Origin: Archivesica marissinica | Taxonomy: Eukaryota > Mollusca > Bivalvia > Venerida > Vesicomyidae | Direction: 5' to 3' | Assembly (NCBI GenBank): GCA_014843695.1 | Contig: CM026400.1 | Span: 42,701,983-42,765,982 of the forward strand | DNA length: 64,000 nucleotides | In this document: piece after piece, positions 40,001-55,000 of the stretch | Position numbering within the stretch: the stretch's first letter is position 1 | Layout: the number at the start of each line of letters is the position of its first letter | Notes under the pieces: generated by a model | What the model was told of the DNA's origin: nothing | Databases searched by the model: none | What the model saw: the letters and a program-made list of their open reading frames with translations, nothing else | Program-made: the position numbers and the translations under genes

Positions 40001-43000
40001 GGCTAAATGGAGGGCAGGGCTAAATGGCAAAAGGGCGGGGCTAAATGGCAAAAGGGCGGGGCTAACTGGCAAAAGGGCAGGGCTAAATGGCAATAGGGCG
40101 GGGCTAAATAGATTGCGCTCTAGAAAACAGTGTAATGTGTATTGTTATATTTCAGATGTGATTGCTTATTGGGGTACAGAGGGAAGAACTGTAGTGAGTT
40201 AGATTTCTGTGTTACTGGGACATGTCCCGATGGCTCCACTTGCCAGAGCCTACTTGATGGATTTGAATGTAAGTTTGTTGATATGTTAGTTTATACAAAT
40301 TCATTTTAGCTCGATACTGAGAGGTTGAGGTTTGACCCTGACGTGTACCCCAGATGCCGTTTAGTTTATACAAATTCATTTTAGCTCGATTCTTTAAACT
40401 GAGAGGTTGAGGTTTGACCCCGACGTGTACCCCAGATGCCTTAAAGATATATTTTTATCGGTGCCAAATGGATAAATGTTTATAAAAATAGCAAGTTTTG
40501 GGCTGTGTATGTAATGTCTATATTTAGTATTTAAACTTTATTTATTTTACAACGATTGCGAAGCAAGTTGTAACAACTTATATTAATCACTCTCGTTGGC
40601 GCGGATGAAAGCGTAAATGTGGTCATTTGTGTGGGAGGAAACCGGAGTACCCAGGGAAAACCCACCTGTCCGATCTTGCGACCATCTTACCATCTCACAT
40701 ACTTCCCGGTCCGAGGATCGAACCCGGGTTGCATTCAATGGTGAGAAGCGATTGAGAAACAAGTTCTTACAACGTGTGTACATATAAGAAATTATGATTT
40801 GACTGTATTACCCTGAATACAAGCAATGTTATGTGATAAAAACCAATTCAAATAGAAGTATGCATACATTAAAGTATAATTTACAAATTGAATTAAAAAT
40901 TATTTTCTCAACCAATCAAAATCCTTCCAGGTGTTATTACACGTGTGTACATATAAGAAATTATGAAATAATAATAATAAAGACTTTATTGTGATTTGAA
41001 TGTATTACACTGAATACAAGCAAAGTTATGTGATAAAACCATTTATAAACTTTGCAATGAAATTGTTATATGTCATTGAGTTCATGCTAACATGATGTTA
41101 TGAAATGATAATAAATGATTATCTGCAGAACTATATGTTCATTTATTATTATATTGAGAAGTGAATGTGCGTTCGCTTCAGGTGCGAAAGGTCTGGAGTT
41201 TGATCCCCGCTGGAGCCGTTATGATTGTGCCCTTATGCAAGGCATTTAATTTCCATGTTAATTGTGAAAGGTCTGGAGTTTTATTCCCGCTGGAGCTGTT
41301 ATGATTGTGCCCTTAACCCATTCAACACCAAGTAACTCACATGGACTGGTCCATGATATTCATAAACCAATAAATGAATCAGAAAATCACATTTGGACAA
41401 GTTCATTTATCAAAATGGGTAATTATATCTAAAAATAGTAATATTACTGGCAAAAAGTGCAGATCCTGATGAGATGGCTCGTCACGAGCCGGCTCATCTG
41501 GATCTACACTTTTTGTAAGCCTATTTAGAGGTCTGTGTTGTTGAAAGGGTTACGGCAAGGCATTTTAATAACTTGTTTCGCAATTGAGCTAAAATAAATT
41601 TGTATAAACTATTTTAAGACACATGGTAGCTTGCTTCCTCGCATTGTTGTAATTTAGTTTATACAAATTAATTTTAGCTCGATTGCGAAACAGGTTCTTA
41701 TAACTTATATTAATCACACTCGAGATCTCATTCCTGATGGAATCCATCGCCATGAGGGAGAGAGAAGAGGCAACGTGGAATTTAAATGCTTTGCTTAAGA
41801 GCACAATTGTAACGGCTCCAGCGGGGTTCGACCTCTGGGCCTTTCGCACCTGAAGCGAACGCCCTACCACTGCGCTATCACGACTTCCACTTGAAATGTT
41901 TGAACAAGTGTAAAATAATGGTCAAGATGACATGTATACACTGTCATATCTGTGTGACTGTACGTGATATAATGGAGCCAAATGCCGTGAAATAAGTTGT
42001 GTATACATTAACACATTCAACACCAAGTAACTGACATGGACTGGTGCCTGATATTTTTAGACCAGTAGATTAATAAGAAAATTTACATTTGGACCAGTTT
42101 ATTTATCACAACGGGTAATTTTGTCTAAAAATAGTAAAATTACTGGCAAAAAGTGCAGATCCTGATGAGACGGCTCGTCACGAGCCGGCTCATCTGGATC
42201 TACACTTTTTATATGCCTATTTAGAGGTCTGTGGTGTTATCCATAAAAAACTTTGATGTTTAGTGTGCATAGCGTAGTTATTGCATTTCTTAAAAATTAA
42301 TGTTTCATGCAAAAGACCGTTAATTATGTTACCATAGCAACCAGTGTTATTTATACAGTCACAGGTCCCATTTCCTTAACTTCTTCTGATGCAAATTTTG
42401 AACTATTTTCCTGTATTATACAGTATGTGAAGCGGACTTACAACTACAAATCTTGAACTGAATCCAGCTGACTTACAACTACAAATCTTGAACTGTATCC
42501 AACTGACTTACAACTACAAATCTTGAACTATTTTCAAGTGACTTACAACTACAAATCTTTATCTATGTCCAGCTGACTTACAACTACAAATATTGAACTA
42601 TTTCCAACTTGACTTACAACTACAAATCTTTAACTATATCCAGCTGACTTACAACTACAAAGCTTGAACTATTTTCAACTGACTTACAACTACAAATCTT
42701 GAACTATTTTCAACTTGACTTACAACTACAAAGCTTGAACTATTTTCAACTGACTTAAAACTACAAAGCTTGAACTATTTTCAACTGACTTACAACTACA
42801 AAGCTTGAACTATTTTCAACTGACTTACAACTACAAAGCTTGAACTATTTTCAACTGACTTACAACTACAAAGCTTGAACTGTTTTCAACTGACAACTAC
42901 AAAGCTTGAAGAACTATTTTCAACTGACTTACAACTACAAATCTTGAACTATATCCAACTTGACTTACAACTACAAATCTTGAACTATTTTCAACTTGAC

Positions 43001-46000
43001 TTACAACTACAAAGCTTGAACTATTTTCAACTGACTTACAACTACAAAGCTTGAACTATTTTCAACTGACTTACAACTAGAAAGCTTGAACTATTTTCAA
43101 CTGACTTACAACTACAACTCTTGAACTATATCCAACTTGACTTACAACTACAAATCTTGAACTATATCCAACTGACTTACAACTACAAATCTTGAACTAT
43201 ATCCAGCTGACTTACAACTACAAATCTTGAACTATATCCAACTTGACTTACAACTACAAATCTTGAACTATATCCAACTTGACTTACAACTACAAATCTT
43301 GAACTATATCCAACTTGACTTACAACTACAAATCTTGAACTATTTTCAACTGACTTACAACTACAAAGCTTGAATTATTTCCAGCTGACTTACAACTACA
43401 AAGCTTGAATTATTTCCAGCTGACTTACAACTACAAAGCTTGAACTATTTTCAACTGACTTACAACTAGAAAGCTTGAACTATTTTCAACTGACTTACAA
43501 CTACAACTCTTGAACTATATCCAACTTGACTTACAACTACAAATCTTGAACTATTTTCAACTTGACTTACAACTACAAAGCTTGAACTATTTTCAACTGA
43601 CTTACAACTACAAAGCTTGAACTATTTTCAACTGACTTACAACTACAAAGCTTGAACTATTTTCAACTGACTTACAACTACAAATCATGAACTATATCCA
43701 ACTGACTTACAACTACAAAACTTGAACTATATCCAGCTGACTTACAACTACAAAACTTGAACTATATCCAGCTGACTTACAACTACAAAGCTTGAACTAT
43801 GTCCAACTGACTTACACCTACAAATCTTGAACTATATCCAACTGACTTACAACTACAAATCTTGAACTATATCCAGCTGACTTACAACTACAAATCTTGA
43901 ACTATATCCAACTTGACTTACAACTACAAATCTTGAACTATATCCAACTGACTTACAACTACAAATCTTGAACTATATCCAACTGACTTACAACTACAAA
44001 TCTTGAACTATTTTCAACTGACTTACAACTACAAAGCTTGAACTATTTTCAACTGACTTACAACTAGAAAGCTTGAACTATTTTCAACTGACTTACAACT
44101 ACAACTCTTGAACTATATCCAACTTGACTTACAACTACAAATCTTGAACTATTTTCAACTTGACTTACAACTACAAAGCTTGAACTATTTTCAACTGACT
44201 TACAACTACAAAGCTTGAACTATTTTCAACTGACTTACAACTAGAAAGCTTGAACTATTTTCAACTGACTTACAACTACAACTCTTGAACTATATCCAAC
44301 TTGACTTACAACTACAAATCTTGAACTATTTTCAACTTGACTTACAACTACAAAGCTTGAACTATTTTCAACTGACTTACAACTACAAAGCTTGAACTAT
44401 TTTCAACTGACTTACAACTACAAAGCTTGAACTATTTTCAACTGACTTACAACTACAAATCATGAACTATATCCAACTGACTTACAACTACAAAACTTGA
44501 ACTATATCCAGCTGACTTACAACTACAAAACTTGAACTATATCCAGCTGACTTACAACTACAAAGCTTGAACTATGTCCAACTGACTTACACCTACAAAT
44601 CTTGAACTATATCCAACTGACTTACAACTACAAATCTTGAACTATATCCAGCTGACTTACAACTACAAATCTTGAACTATATCCAACTTGACTTACAACT
44701 ACAAATCTTGAACTATATCCAACTTGACTTACAACTACAAATCTTGAACTATATCCAACTTGACTTACAACTACAAATCTTGAACTATTTTCAACTGACT
44801 TACAACTACAAAGCTTGAATTATTTCCAGCTGACTTACAACTACAAATCTTGAACTATTTCCAGCTGACTTACAACTACAAATCTTGAACTATATCCAGC
44901 TGACTTACAACTACAAACTATTTTTCAGGTATCAGTGATGCCACATTTGACGGAAGAACCGACTCTGCACGCTATGCGCACACGTTGTCGAACACGAGTA
45001 ACATCAAATCGTTCTCTTTCAAGTTCCGCACATTGTCAATGAATGGCTACATTTTCTTGATCGGTAATTTGACTCGCTATTACAAGGCCAGACTTGTGGG
45101 AACCAAATTGAGCATTATGTATAAATTGGACGATTCGGAACAGATGATAATCACTACTGCGTACCCTGTCAGTGATTCCAGATGGTACATGGCAACGGTC
45201 ACCGAGAGTGCTACCACTGTGACCTTGACCCTCCATGACCTTGAAGGGGTCACCGTGTTTGCAAACGAGAGTGGACAGAGGTCCGTTAATGGCGATAATT
45301 TGAATGATTTGGTAATATCTGCTGGCGATGTGTTGATCGGTGTCATTGTTCCAGGCGTGAATGTAGAGCATAACGTGTTTGCCTATCATGGATGTATTCG
45401 TGAGTTTCGTATCGGAGGAATATTATTGCCGTTTTTCCCAGATAATGAATTTGTTAATAATACAAGCAAGGAGAAGTTCTTGCTGCAGACACCTAGCCAG
45501 CTCACACATGGCTGTATAGCCGGTCAGGAATGCAACAGGAACCAGTGTCACAATTCAACGTGTCTGCCAGACTTCTACACATATGTATGTGATTGTAACC
45601 ATGGTTACACGGGGAGATGGTGTCAGGATCGTGTTGACTACTGTGTAGAGGATCCGTGTATACACGGCAAGTGTGTAAGCAGACTGGACGATTATGAATG
45701 TCGATGTAACACCGGATACGCTGGAAGCAGGTAAGAATCGATAACTTTTTTTTTGTTTGCTATAACAATGACTGGTAATAATCAAATTTTAAAACACGGT
45801 CGTTACGTTGTACCTTAGTTTTTTTAGTTTTACGTTTATTTATCGTCGCTACCGGTTGCCCATATGAGCGACGCCTCCTGAAGAGATTAGTAATTTTAGA
45901 TTTTGGAGGATAGTGCATGATACAGACAGAGACCCATTCCAGAATCTCCTCTGGTTCTTTTACATGCACGGTGTAAAGCACCGACACGAGACCTCGATTT

Positions 46001-49000
46001 AACGTCCCATCTGAAAGACTGTTAATTTTATTAGGGTCAGATGGGGGATCGAATCTGCGATCCCTGGATTACTGGATATCCGTCGTACCTTTGTACTTGC
46101 AGTCCATTATTATTAATATTGGACTGCTGTCAAAAGCCCAGAGTATTATATTAAATCCTACGCGTGCGTACATGTACGAAATTAACAATTTTAATTACTA
46201 GTAGTAGGATCTTGTTATATAAGTCAGGGATCATTCTAGAGGACGATGTGGGCGAAATTGTCGCCCTAGGGACCCTGACTTCGCCCTCTGGGTGCCCCAC
46301 TTCTCCCTAATAAAAAAAAAACGATTTTCAAACAAAATGTTGTCTAGTAAGATACACTGGCCCATTATAAAGCACTCCTTCTATTCAAATGTTGTATTTA
46401 ATGGTTGTACTGTGCATTTTAACCCTATTTTGCAGAAGTATATTAAAGAACACCATTTAAGGAAGCGATCATGCGCTTTCTCACTTCTCCCAAATATTCT
46501 GACCTAGAATGAACCCTGTAAGTGTGTGTTTTAAGTAAGATATAAGCCTCAAACGGATCCAATATGTAAAATATTGGTACTGTCTTCAGTGCTACGCGCC
46601 TCACACAGTCCATTATTTTACATATTGGATCATTTTCGGCCCATGTCCTATACATATATTTCATAGAAAAACATTAAATAAAATATGTTATAACCAACAT
46701 TTACACCACTATTTACTTGCTAATGTTAGATCATACGGGCTGTTGCATTTTCAATACGGTAAAAACACGTAAAATCTTTATCTCAACCAGCCGATCAGAA
46801 TATAGTATCAACCACGCATAACGCGCCTACATCACTTGCTCCGCCCAGGGTTAGGGTTTAGGTTAGGGTTAGGGTCAAAACGCGTGGTTGATGTCATTAT
46901 TCAGTTGGGTGGTTGAGAAAAAAGGCTTACCTTGCAGTAGGGCGGAGCTATTATTAGACCTGACAGAAGTGGGCGGTACTAAGTGCGTCAAAGCTGAAAA
47001 TTGGGTTAAACAGGTGCTGTTCCCAAAATAGAGTTTACATTGTGTACAATGTAATTATATATTCATTCATCCTCCACATACGCATTTACCCTTAACCTGC
47101 CAATCACGACTAACGTCGCTTTTGCAAACGACACGTTCTTCTGATCAGGCTATATAGTCAAACCTGTCTTAAGCAGCCAGCCAAGGGAATCACAGAAAGT
47201 GGCTGCTTAGCACAGGTGGCTGCTTAATAGAGGTCAACTGTATAGTGGAAGTCGTGATAGCGCAGTGGATGCGCGGTCACTTCAGGTGCGAAAGGTGCGG
47301 AGTTCGAGCCCTTCTGGTGCCGTTACGATTGTGCCCTTATGCAAGGCATTTAATTTCCACGTTAATTCTTCCCTCGCCCTCGTGGCGATGGATTCCATCA
47401 GGAATGAGGTCTCAAGAGTGATTAATATAAGGTGTAAGAACTTGTTTTGCAATCGAGCTAAAATAAATTTGTATAAACTAAATGCATAATAAAACAACAT
47501 ATTGGGAATCTGGAAACTGGCTGCTTAATAGAGGTGACCACTAACACAGGTTTGACTGTATACTGTTTGCTATTTGGGTAGTTGATCTAAAACACTTGTC
47601 TGAATAGCAAACAACATAGATCAGCGGCGTTATGTCATCGCTGATCTGGATCTATGTTGTTTGCACATTTCTGTCCAATTTATTCGGCATGTTACGGGTT
47701 AAACATCACAATATATTGTTTTCCCTCACCCCCCCCCCCTCCCCCAAAACCACTCTAAACAATGAATGAAAATCAATTGAAATTATCAAGAATTCAAAAT
47801 CTTACATGAGCCCCCCCCCCCCACCCCCAGCAGAGAATTACCTAAGCTTGTAATATATAATATTACACTGGCATAATTATTAATTATTACCTGCAGTGAA
47901 TGTTACCAATCTTCTATCGTATCAAATTGACTTCCTCAATCAATTATGTGTACAGGAAGAAAAACCTTTCAGCAAACAAGGAACTTAATAATGTGGATTC
48001 TCGGCACGCTAGCGGTGAAAATAACAGTCAGATCAGGGATCATTCTAGAGGGCGATGTGGGCAAAATTGTCGCCTAGGGACCCTGACTTTGCCCTCTGGG
48101 GGCCCCACTTCTCCCTAAAAACAAAAAAAAACACAAAAAAAGTTTTTGGTTTTTACGATTTTCAAACAAAATTTTGTCTAGTAAGATACACTGGGCCCAT
48201 TATAAAGCACTCCTTCTATTCAAATGTTGTATTTAATGGTTGTACTGTGCATTTTAACCCTATTTTGCAGAAGTATATTAAAGAACACCATTTAATGAAG
48301 CGATCAAGCGCTTTCTCACTTCTCCCAAAAATTCTGACCTAGAATGAACCCTGCAAATATGTCGTGGAATTTCATTAATCATTGCACATTTCCAGAGTCT
48401 TCAGTTGCCAATAAGTAAAACACATTAATGAATTGTCATCTACTACAAATATTTGAACTATTTATAGCCTTTTATTACCCAGCATGCAGAGAGTTAACAA
48501 TGCTGGAACATCCGTGGTGCAATGGCTTGTCTAGTTACCGAGGGTTTGTTAGTTCGAGTTCCGCATTATTCTTGACGGTTGTGTCCTTGGACATTACATT
48601 TAAATCAACATTGCCTCTGCTAACACCCTCATCGCGTTTAATTCCATCAGGGATGAGATCTCGAGAGCGATTAAAATGATATGTTGAACTTTGTTTCGCA
48701 ATCTAGCTATAAAAAAAATATCAGCTACGGTATTTAACCCTAAATCTGTCAATCACGACTAAAGTCGCTTTTGCAAAGAGCTATAGTTTCTAGTTAAGAT
48801 GCTAGTTGGAGAATGTTGTAGCTGGCTGTTCAATACAGTATAGTTAATTAACCTTTAACCTGCCAATCACAACTAAAGTTGCTTTTGCAAACAGAACAGA
48901 GCCAGATCAGGCACAGAACGTGCCGTCTGATCAGGTTCTATGCTGTTTGCTATTCGGATAGTGGAGCTAAAGTACTTGTCTGAATAGCAAACAACATAGA

Positions 49001-52000
49001 TCCTGATCAGACGACGCGGCATTACGACTTGTATGTGGTAATTATAAGAACATTCTTTTTTTTATATTATATATATATATATAGAATATTAGGTTACTGT
49101 CTTATAAATTTTAATTTATGGGCGAGTTGGAGAAAATATCTCTAAAATTCAGGCCCGTCTCTACGTTTGGATCTCTCTGTGATTCAGGCCCAACTCTATC
49201 CAACCATCGATATCTGTCATTCAGGCCTGTCTCTAACTTTGGATCTCTCTGTGATTCAGGCCCAACTCTATCCAACCATTGATATCTGTCATTCTGGCCC
49301 GTCTCTAACTTTGGATCTCTCTGTGATTCAGGCCGACTCTAAGCAACCATCGACATCTGTGATTCAGGCCCAACTCTAACCAACCATCGACATCTGTGAT
49401 TCAGGCCCGACTAACCAACCTTCGACATCTGTGATTCAGGCCCGACTCTAACCAACCATTGACATCTGTGATTCAGGCCCGACTAACCAACCTTCGACAT
49501 CTGTGATTCAGGCCCGATGCTAACCAACCATCGACATCTGTGATTCAGGCCCATCTCTAACCAACCATCGACGTTCAGGCCTTGCTCATTCAGTCCCTAC
49601 TCTAACCCTTTAACCTCTGTGATTCAGGCCCAGCTCAAACCATCACCTTCTCAGTGGTTCAGTCTTCACTGTCTGATGTAATGTTCTGTGCAGAGCCTGT
49701 CTGATGTACAATGCTTGCATTTCATCAAATTTAACCCTTTCAGTACCACATTCCTCTAAATAGGCGTCTCATCAGGATCTGCACATTTTGCCAATAATAT
49801 TACTATTTTTAGAGAAAATTACCCATATTTATAAATATGAACTGGTCCAAATGTAATTTTCTTATTAATTTGTCTAAAAGTATCATGCACCAGTCCATGT
49901 CAGTTACTTGGTGTTGAATGGGTTAACATGTTCCATAATGGGGATTATTCCCTAATCAAGGGCAGACTTATATGTCAGGTCATCTTATACAGAGTTGGAA
50001 AAATCACAAAATTCTGAAACGGGAGGGGCCTGTGAGAAAGCTATCCAGGTGGCTTGTTGGAAGGTCAGTGGTTCTATCCATGTGCCCACCCGTGCCTGCT
50101 TGGAATGGTATCCAGGGTCTTCCAGGGTTTCCTCTGTCTGAATGTTTGTCTTCGCCAATTCATGTCGCCAATTAAAAAACACTGGAGCCAATTTAAAAAA
50201 CTTGGAGCCAAAAAAAAACTAAGAGCCATATAGTTTCACAAATAAACATGTATTTGACAAAACATGTGCCAAAATAATTCAAAAAAAAAAGTTGCCAATT
50301 TACCAAATTTAGCGCCAATATTTATTTGTTGTCGCAATTGGCGCCTTTGGCGACCGACAGCGGGAAGCCTGGTCTTCCTCTGCCAATGAAAGCTGGGAGT
50401 TTATAAGTTGAAATAAAAAGTCACCGCTACCTCTGTGGTCGAGTGGATTAGGTCGCTGACTTGTATACCGCTGTAACCTATCATCACTGATGGTCACGGG
50501 TTCGAGCCCCTCTCAGACCGTGTCTCATTTATATGAAAAAGTTTGCAGTTTCTTACGGAGGTTGGTGTACCAAGTACTGGTTAACAGCTGGAGCCTGCCC
50601 AGGAAAGGTGTTGTTGGGTAAACTGTCCATCGCTCAAATGAGTAACCGGTAGCGACGTTAAATAAACCTAAATAAAAAACTAAACAAAAATCACCTGCAT
50701 ATTATTCTGGGTCATGATTGGTGGATTACATTGACATGATAACAGCATAGCATTATCATTACTAAGCTTGGATGGTACTTATCTCTGTTTGATATAACTA
50801 AATAAACACATGATATATACGGTACATGTACGTACGCCTACATCCAGAGCTTGTGTTTTATGTAAAATAAAATGTACACTGGATAATTAAAAATTGTGAT
50901 TTACATTTTTCAATGATAATTTATTCAGATTCTACGCATAATTTAGAGGATCTATGTCCACAAATGAACTGATATTTGTTAAATTACAGTTTGTAAATTA
51001 CCTCCCTTTGCGGATATTTATTTACAAATTCATGAACATCATAGGAAATTTGTTGTTCAATAAAAGCCAGCTACAGTGGAAGGCGTGATAGCGCAGTGGT
51101 AGGGCATTCGCTTCAGGTGCGAAAGGTCCGGAGTTCGAGCTCCGATGGAGCCGTTACGATTGTGCCCTTAGGCAAGGCATTTAAATTCCACGTTGCCTCT
51201 TCTCTCTCCCTCATGGCGATGGATTCCATCAGGAATGAGGTCTTGAGAGTGATTAATATAAAGTTGTAAGAACTTGTTTCGCAATCGAGCTAAGATCAAT
51301 TTGTATAAACTAACTGATATTTGTTAAATTACTGTTTGTAGATTACCTCCCTTTGCTGATATTTACTTACAAAATCATGAATATCATAGGAAATTTATGG
51401 TTCAATAAAAGCCAGCTGCACAGCAGGTTAAATTTATGTATACAGTCAAACCTGTGTTAGTGGTCACCTCCATTAAGCAGCCAACATGTATTAATTCAAC
51501 AGATTCCCAATAAGTTTGTTTTATTATACATTTGACCTCTATTAAGCAGCCAACCTGTATTAAGCAGCCACTATGCAGATTCCCAATAGGTTGTTTTATT
51601 GTACATTTGCCCTCAATTAAGCAACCACCTGTGCTAAGCAGCCACTTTTTGTGATTACTTTGTCTGGCTGCTTAAGACAGGTTTGACTGTAAATGCTTTA
51701 TTTTCCATTTGAAGAAAAACGATGCACTTTAGAAGTGGGTTTGATTTCTGACATAACGTAGTGATCAATATGTTATATTGAAGTTTGTAACCGGAGATGT
51801 GCAAACAGTTTATCACCTATAAAAGCAAATATAATTTCGTCTGATGTGTTGTATGTATGTTTTCATGCCTGACTTCACGGAACATACATAGAGATGTAAG
51901 GTAGGGCTGACGGAATGTAGGCAGGCAATGAAAAACGGAAAATAAGCTTCGTGGTTTTGCTCAATTAGTGAAAGATATAAATGGATTATGTTGATTAAAA

Positions 52001-55000
52001 TGTGTACATTTAAATAGAGAAATAGCTTCATATCTGTTATGTTGGATAGTTCACTCGTGATCTAGGAATTCTGAAGTAAATATTGAGCAATTAGCTTAAT
52101 TGGAAAGAAGTTAAATGAACTGCAGTGAAATAACTGCTAATTGCTAATTAAGGACTTATGCGTGCTTCTACTGCATGTGAAATAAGATTTTATTTTGAGA
52201 CGGAAAATAATTTGATGTGTCACACCGGTATATCTGTACTGTTAAACCTGTGTTAGCAATCACCTCTATTAAGCAGCCATGGGTAGGGATACTGGTAGTT
52301 CCCAGGGGTTGAAGCAACCACTTGCCCTCTCTACATATGGTCAGCACCCACTTGCCCTCTCTACATATGGTCAGCACCCACTTGCCCTCTCTACATATGG
52401 TCAGCACCCACTTACCCTCTCTACATATGGTCAGCACCCACTTACCCTCTCTACATATGGTCAGCACCCACTTACCCTCTCTACATATGGTCAGCACCCA
52501 CTTACCCTCTCTACATATGGTCAGCACCCACTTACCCTCTCTACCTATGGTCAGCACCCACTTACCCTCTCTACATATGGTCAGCACCCACTTACCCTTC
52601 TACATATGGTCAGCACCCACTTACCCTCTCTACATATGGTCAGCACCCACTTACCCTCTCTACATATGGTCAGCACCCACTTACCCTCTACATATGGTCA
52701 GCACCCACTTACCCTCTCTTCTACCTATGGTCAGCACCCACTTACCCTCTCTTCTACATATGGTCAGCACCCACTTACCCTCTCTCCATATGGGTGTGGC
52801 TATAGGAATGCTTACTTTGTTTGTACAAATTAATTTCTGTTAGCTTCATTTTAGTCACATTCCTGAGAGAGACAGTGTGGATATAGGTGTTTTACCTTTC
52901 GACTTCACCCCCATGGTTCGGGTGTTGATTTAGGTCTTTTACCTTACGCCTTCACCCCCATGGTTCGGGTGTGCATATAGGTGTTTTACCTTACGCCTTC
53001 ACCCCCGTGGTTCGGGTGTGGATATAGGTGTTTTACCTTACGCCTTCACCCCCATGGTTTGGGTGTGGATTTAGGTGTTTTACCTTACGCCTTCACCCCC
53101 GTGGTTCGGGTGTGGATTTAGGTGTTTTACCTTTCGACTTCACCCCCGTGGTTCAGGTGTGGACAGGTGTTTTACCTTTCGACTTCACCCCCGTGGTTCA
53201 GGTGTGGACAGGTGTTTTACCTTTCGACTTCACCCCCATGGTTCAGGTGTGGACATAGGTGTTTTAAACACCCATACTCATTTCTACTGAAGCAACAAGA
53301 ATCTCACAATTTTGTGCAAGTCGCGTCAGTACCGTAGCCAGAAGCAAATTTCAACCGAGGCAATCTAGGGGGTCCGGGGGCATAAATTGTTTGGGTATAG
53401 ATGCGATTTTGTGCGTTTTCTGATTTAATGAGTTTAGACGCATAATTATGTACTGACCTTTCAGCTCTCTAGCAGTCAACATTTTATACAGCAAAGGGAT
53501 ATTTTTGACATTTTATTTATTTAATTTTTCATTTATTTTTTTGGCTTTGGAAATTTTAACCGAGACAGCTGCCTCGATGTGTCTCAGTGTGGCTACGGGC
53601 CTGCACGTATAAATGTCAAGTAATTCCCAGAAAATTGATTTATTCGAATTTCCAAATATATGTACATGTAAAATAATTAATGTACATATACAACCATGAA
53701 TTAGCAAGCTTGTTTGTAGTTGTATAATATTCAAATAAATGACTGTCCCAGGGGTTGAAGCGACCACTTGCCTGTTCTCCATTGTTAGTTGAAATGACTG
53801 TCCCAGGGGTTGAAGCGACCACTTGCCTGCTCTCCATTGTTAGTTGAAATGAGTGTCCCAGGGGTTGAAGCGACCACTTGCCCGCTCTCCATGGTTAGTT
53901 GAAATGAGTGTCCCAGGGGTTGGAGCGACCACTTGCCTGCTCTCCATTGTTAGTTGAAATGAGTGTCCCAGGGGTTGAAGCGACCACTTGCCCGCTCTCC
54001 ATGGTTAGTTGAAATGAGTGTCCCAGGGGTTGGAGCGACCACTTGCCTGCTCTCCATTGTTAGTTGAAATGAGTGTCCCAGGGGTTGAAGCGACCACTTG
54101 CCCTCTCTCCATTGTTAGTTGAAATGAATGTCCCAGGAGTTGAAGCAAGTGACCATTTGCTCTCCCTCCATTGTCAGTTGAAATGAATGTCCCAGGGGTT
54201 GAAGCGACCACTTGCCTGCTCTCCATGGTTAGTTGAAATGAGTGTCCCAGGTGTTGAAGTGACCACTTGCCCTCTCTCCATGGTTAGTTGAAATGAGTGT
54301 CCCAGGGGTCGAAGCACCCACTTGCCCTCTCTCCATGGTTAGTTGAAATGACTATCCCAGGGGTTGAAGCAACCACTTGCCCTCTCTCCATGGTTAGTTG
54401 AAATGACTATCCCAGGGGTCGAAGCGACCACTTGCCCTCTCTCCATGGTTAGTTGAAATGAGTGTCCCAAGGGTTGAAGCAACCACTTGCCCTCTCTCCA
54501 TGGTTAGTTGAAATGACTATCCCAGGGGTTGAAGCAACCACTCACCTGCTCGGTGCAGTGGTCTTAAAATGAGTGTCCCAAGCATTAATACATCCAATTG
54601 CCCCCCTCTCCACGGTGAGTTAGTGTCCCAGGCATTAATATGTCCAATTGCCCCCTCTCCACGGTGAGTTAGTGTCCCAGGCATTAATACATCCAATTGC
54701 CCCCCTCTCCACGGTGAGTTAGTGTCCCAGGCATTAATACATCCACTTGCCCCCCTCTCCACGGTGAGTTAGTGTCCCAGGCATTAATACATCCACTTGC
54801 TCCCCTCTCCACGGTGAGTTAGTGTCCCAGGCATTAATACATCCACTTGCCCCCCTCTCCACGGTGAGTTAGTGTCCCAGGTATTAATACATCCACTTGC
54901 CCCCCTCTCCACGGTGAGTTAGTGTCCCAGGTATTAAAATGTTGATATTAATTTTGTCCAGTAAGATACAAGACAGTTCACTTTAAGGCTGAGTAGATAT

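Larger units (their letters stand above)
47089..47706. mobile_element. MITE D split by MITE E
   Basis: The left part 47089-47150 (TTAACCTGCCAATCACGAC .. CTGATCAGGC) and right part 47561-47706 (TACTGTTTGCTATTTGGG, AACAACATAGATCAGCG, TTCGGCATGTTACGGGTT) rejoin to the family D order seen at 48850-49030. Confidence 0.75.

Noticed and set aside
52168..52843. Overlapping frames of 139-184 codons on both strands
   Set aside because: 30-bp array; same reason, and bounded by ordinary intron sequence.
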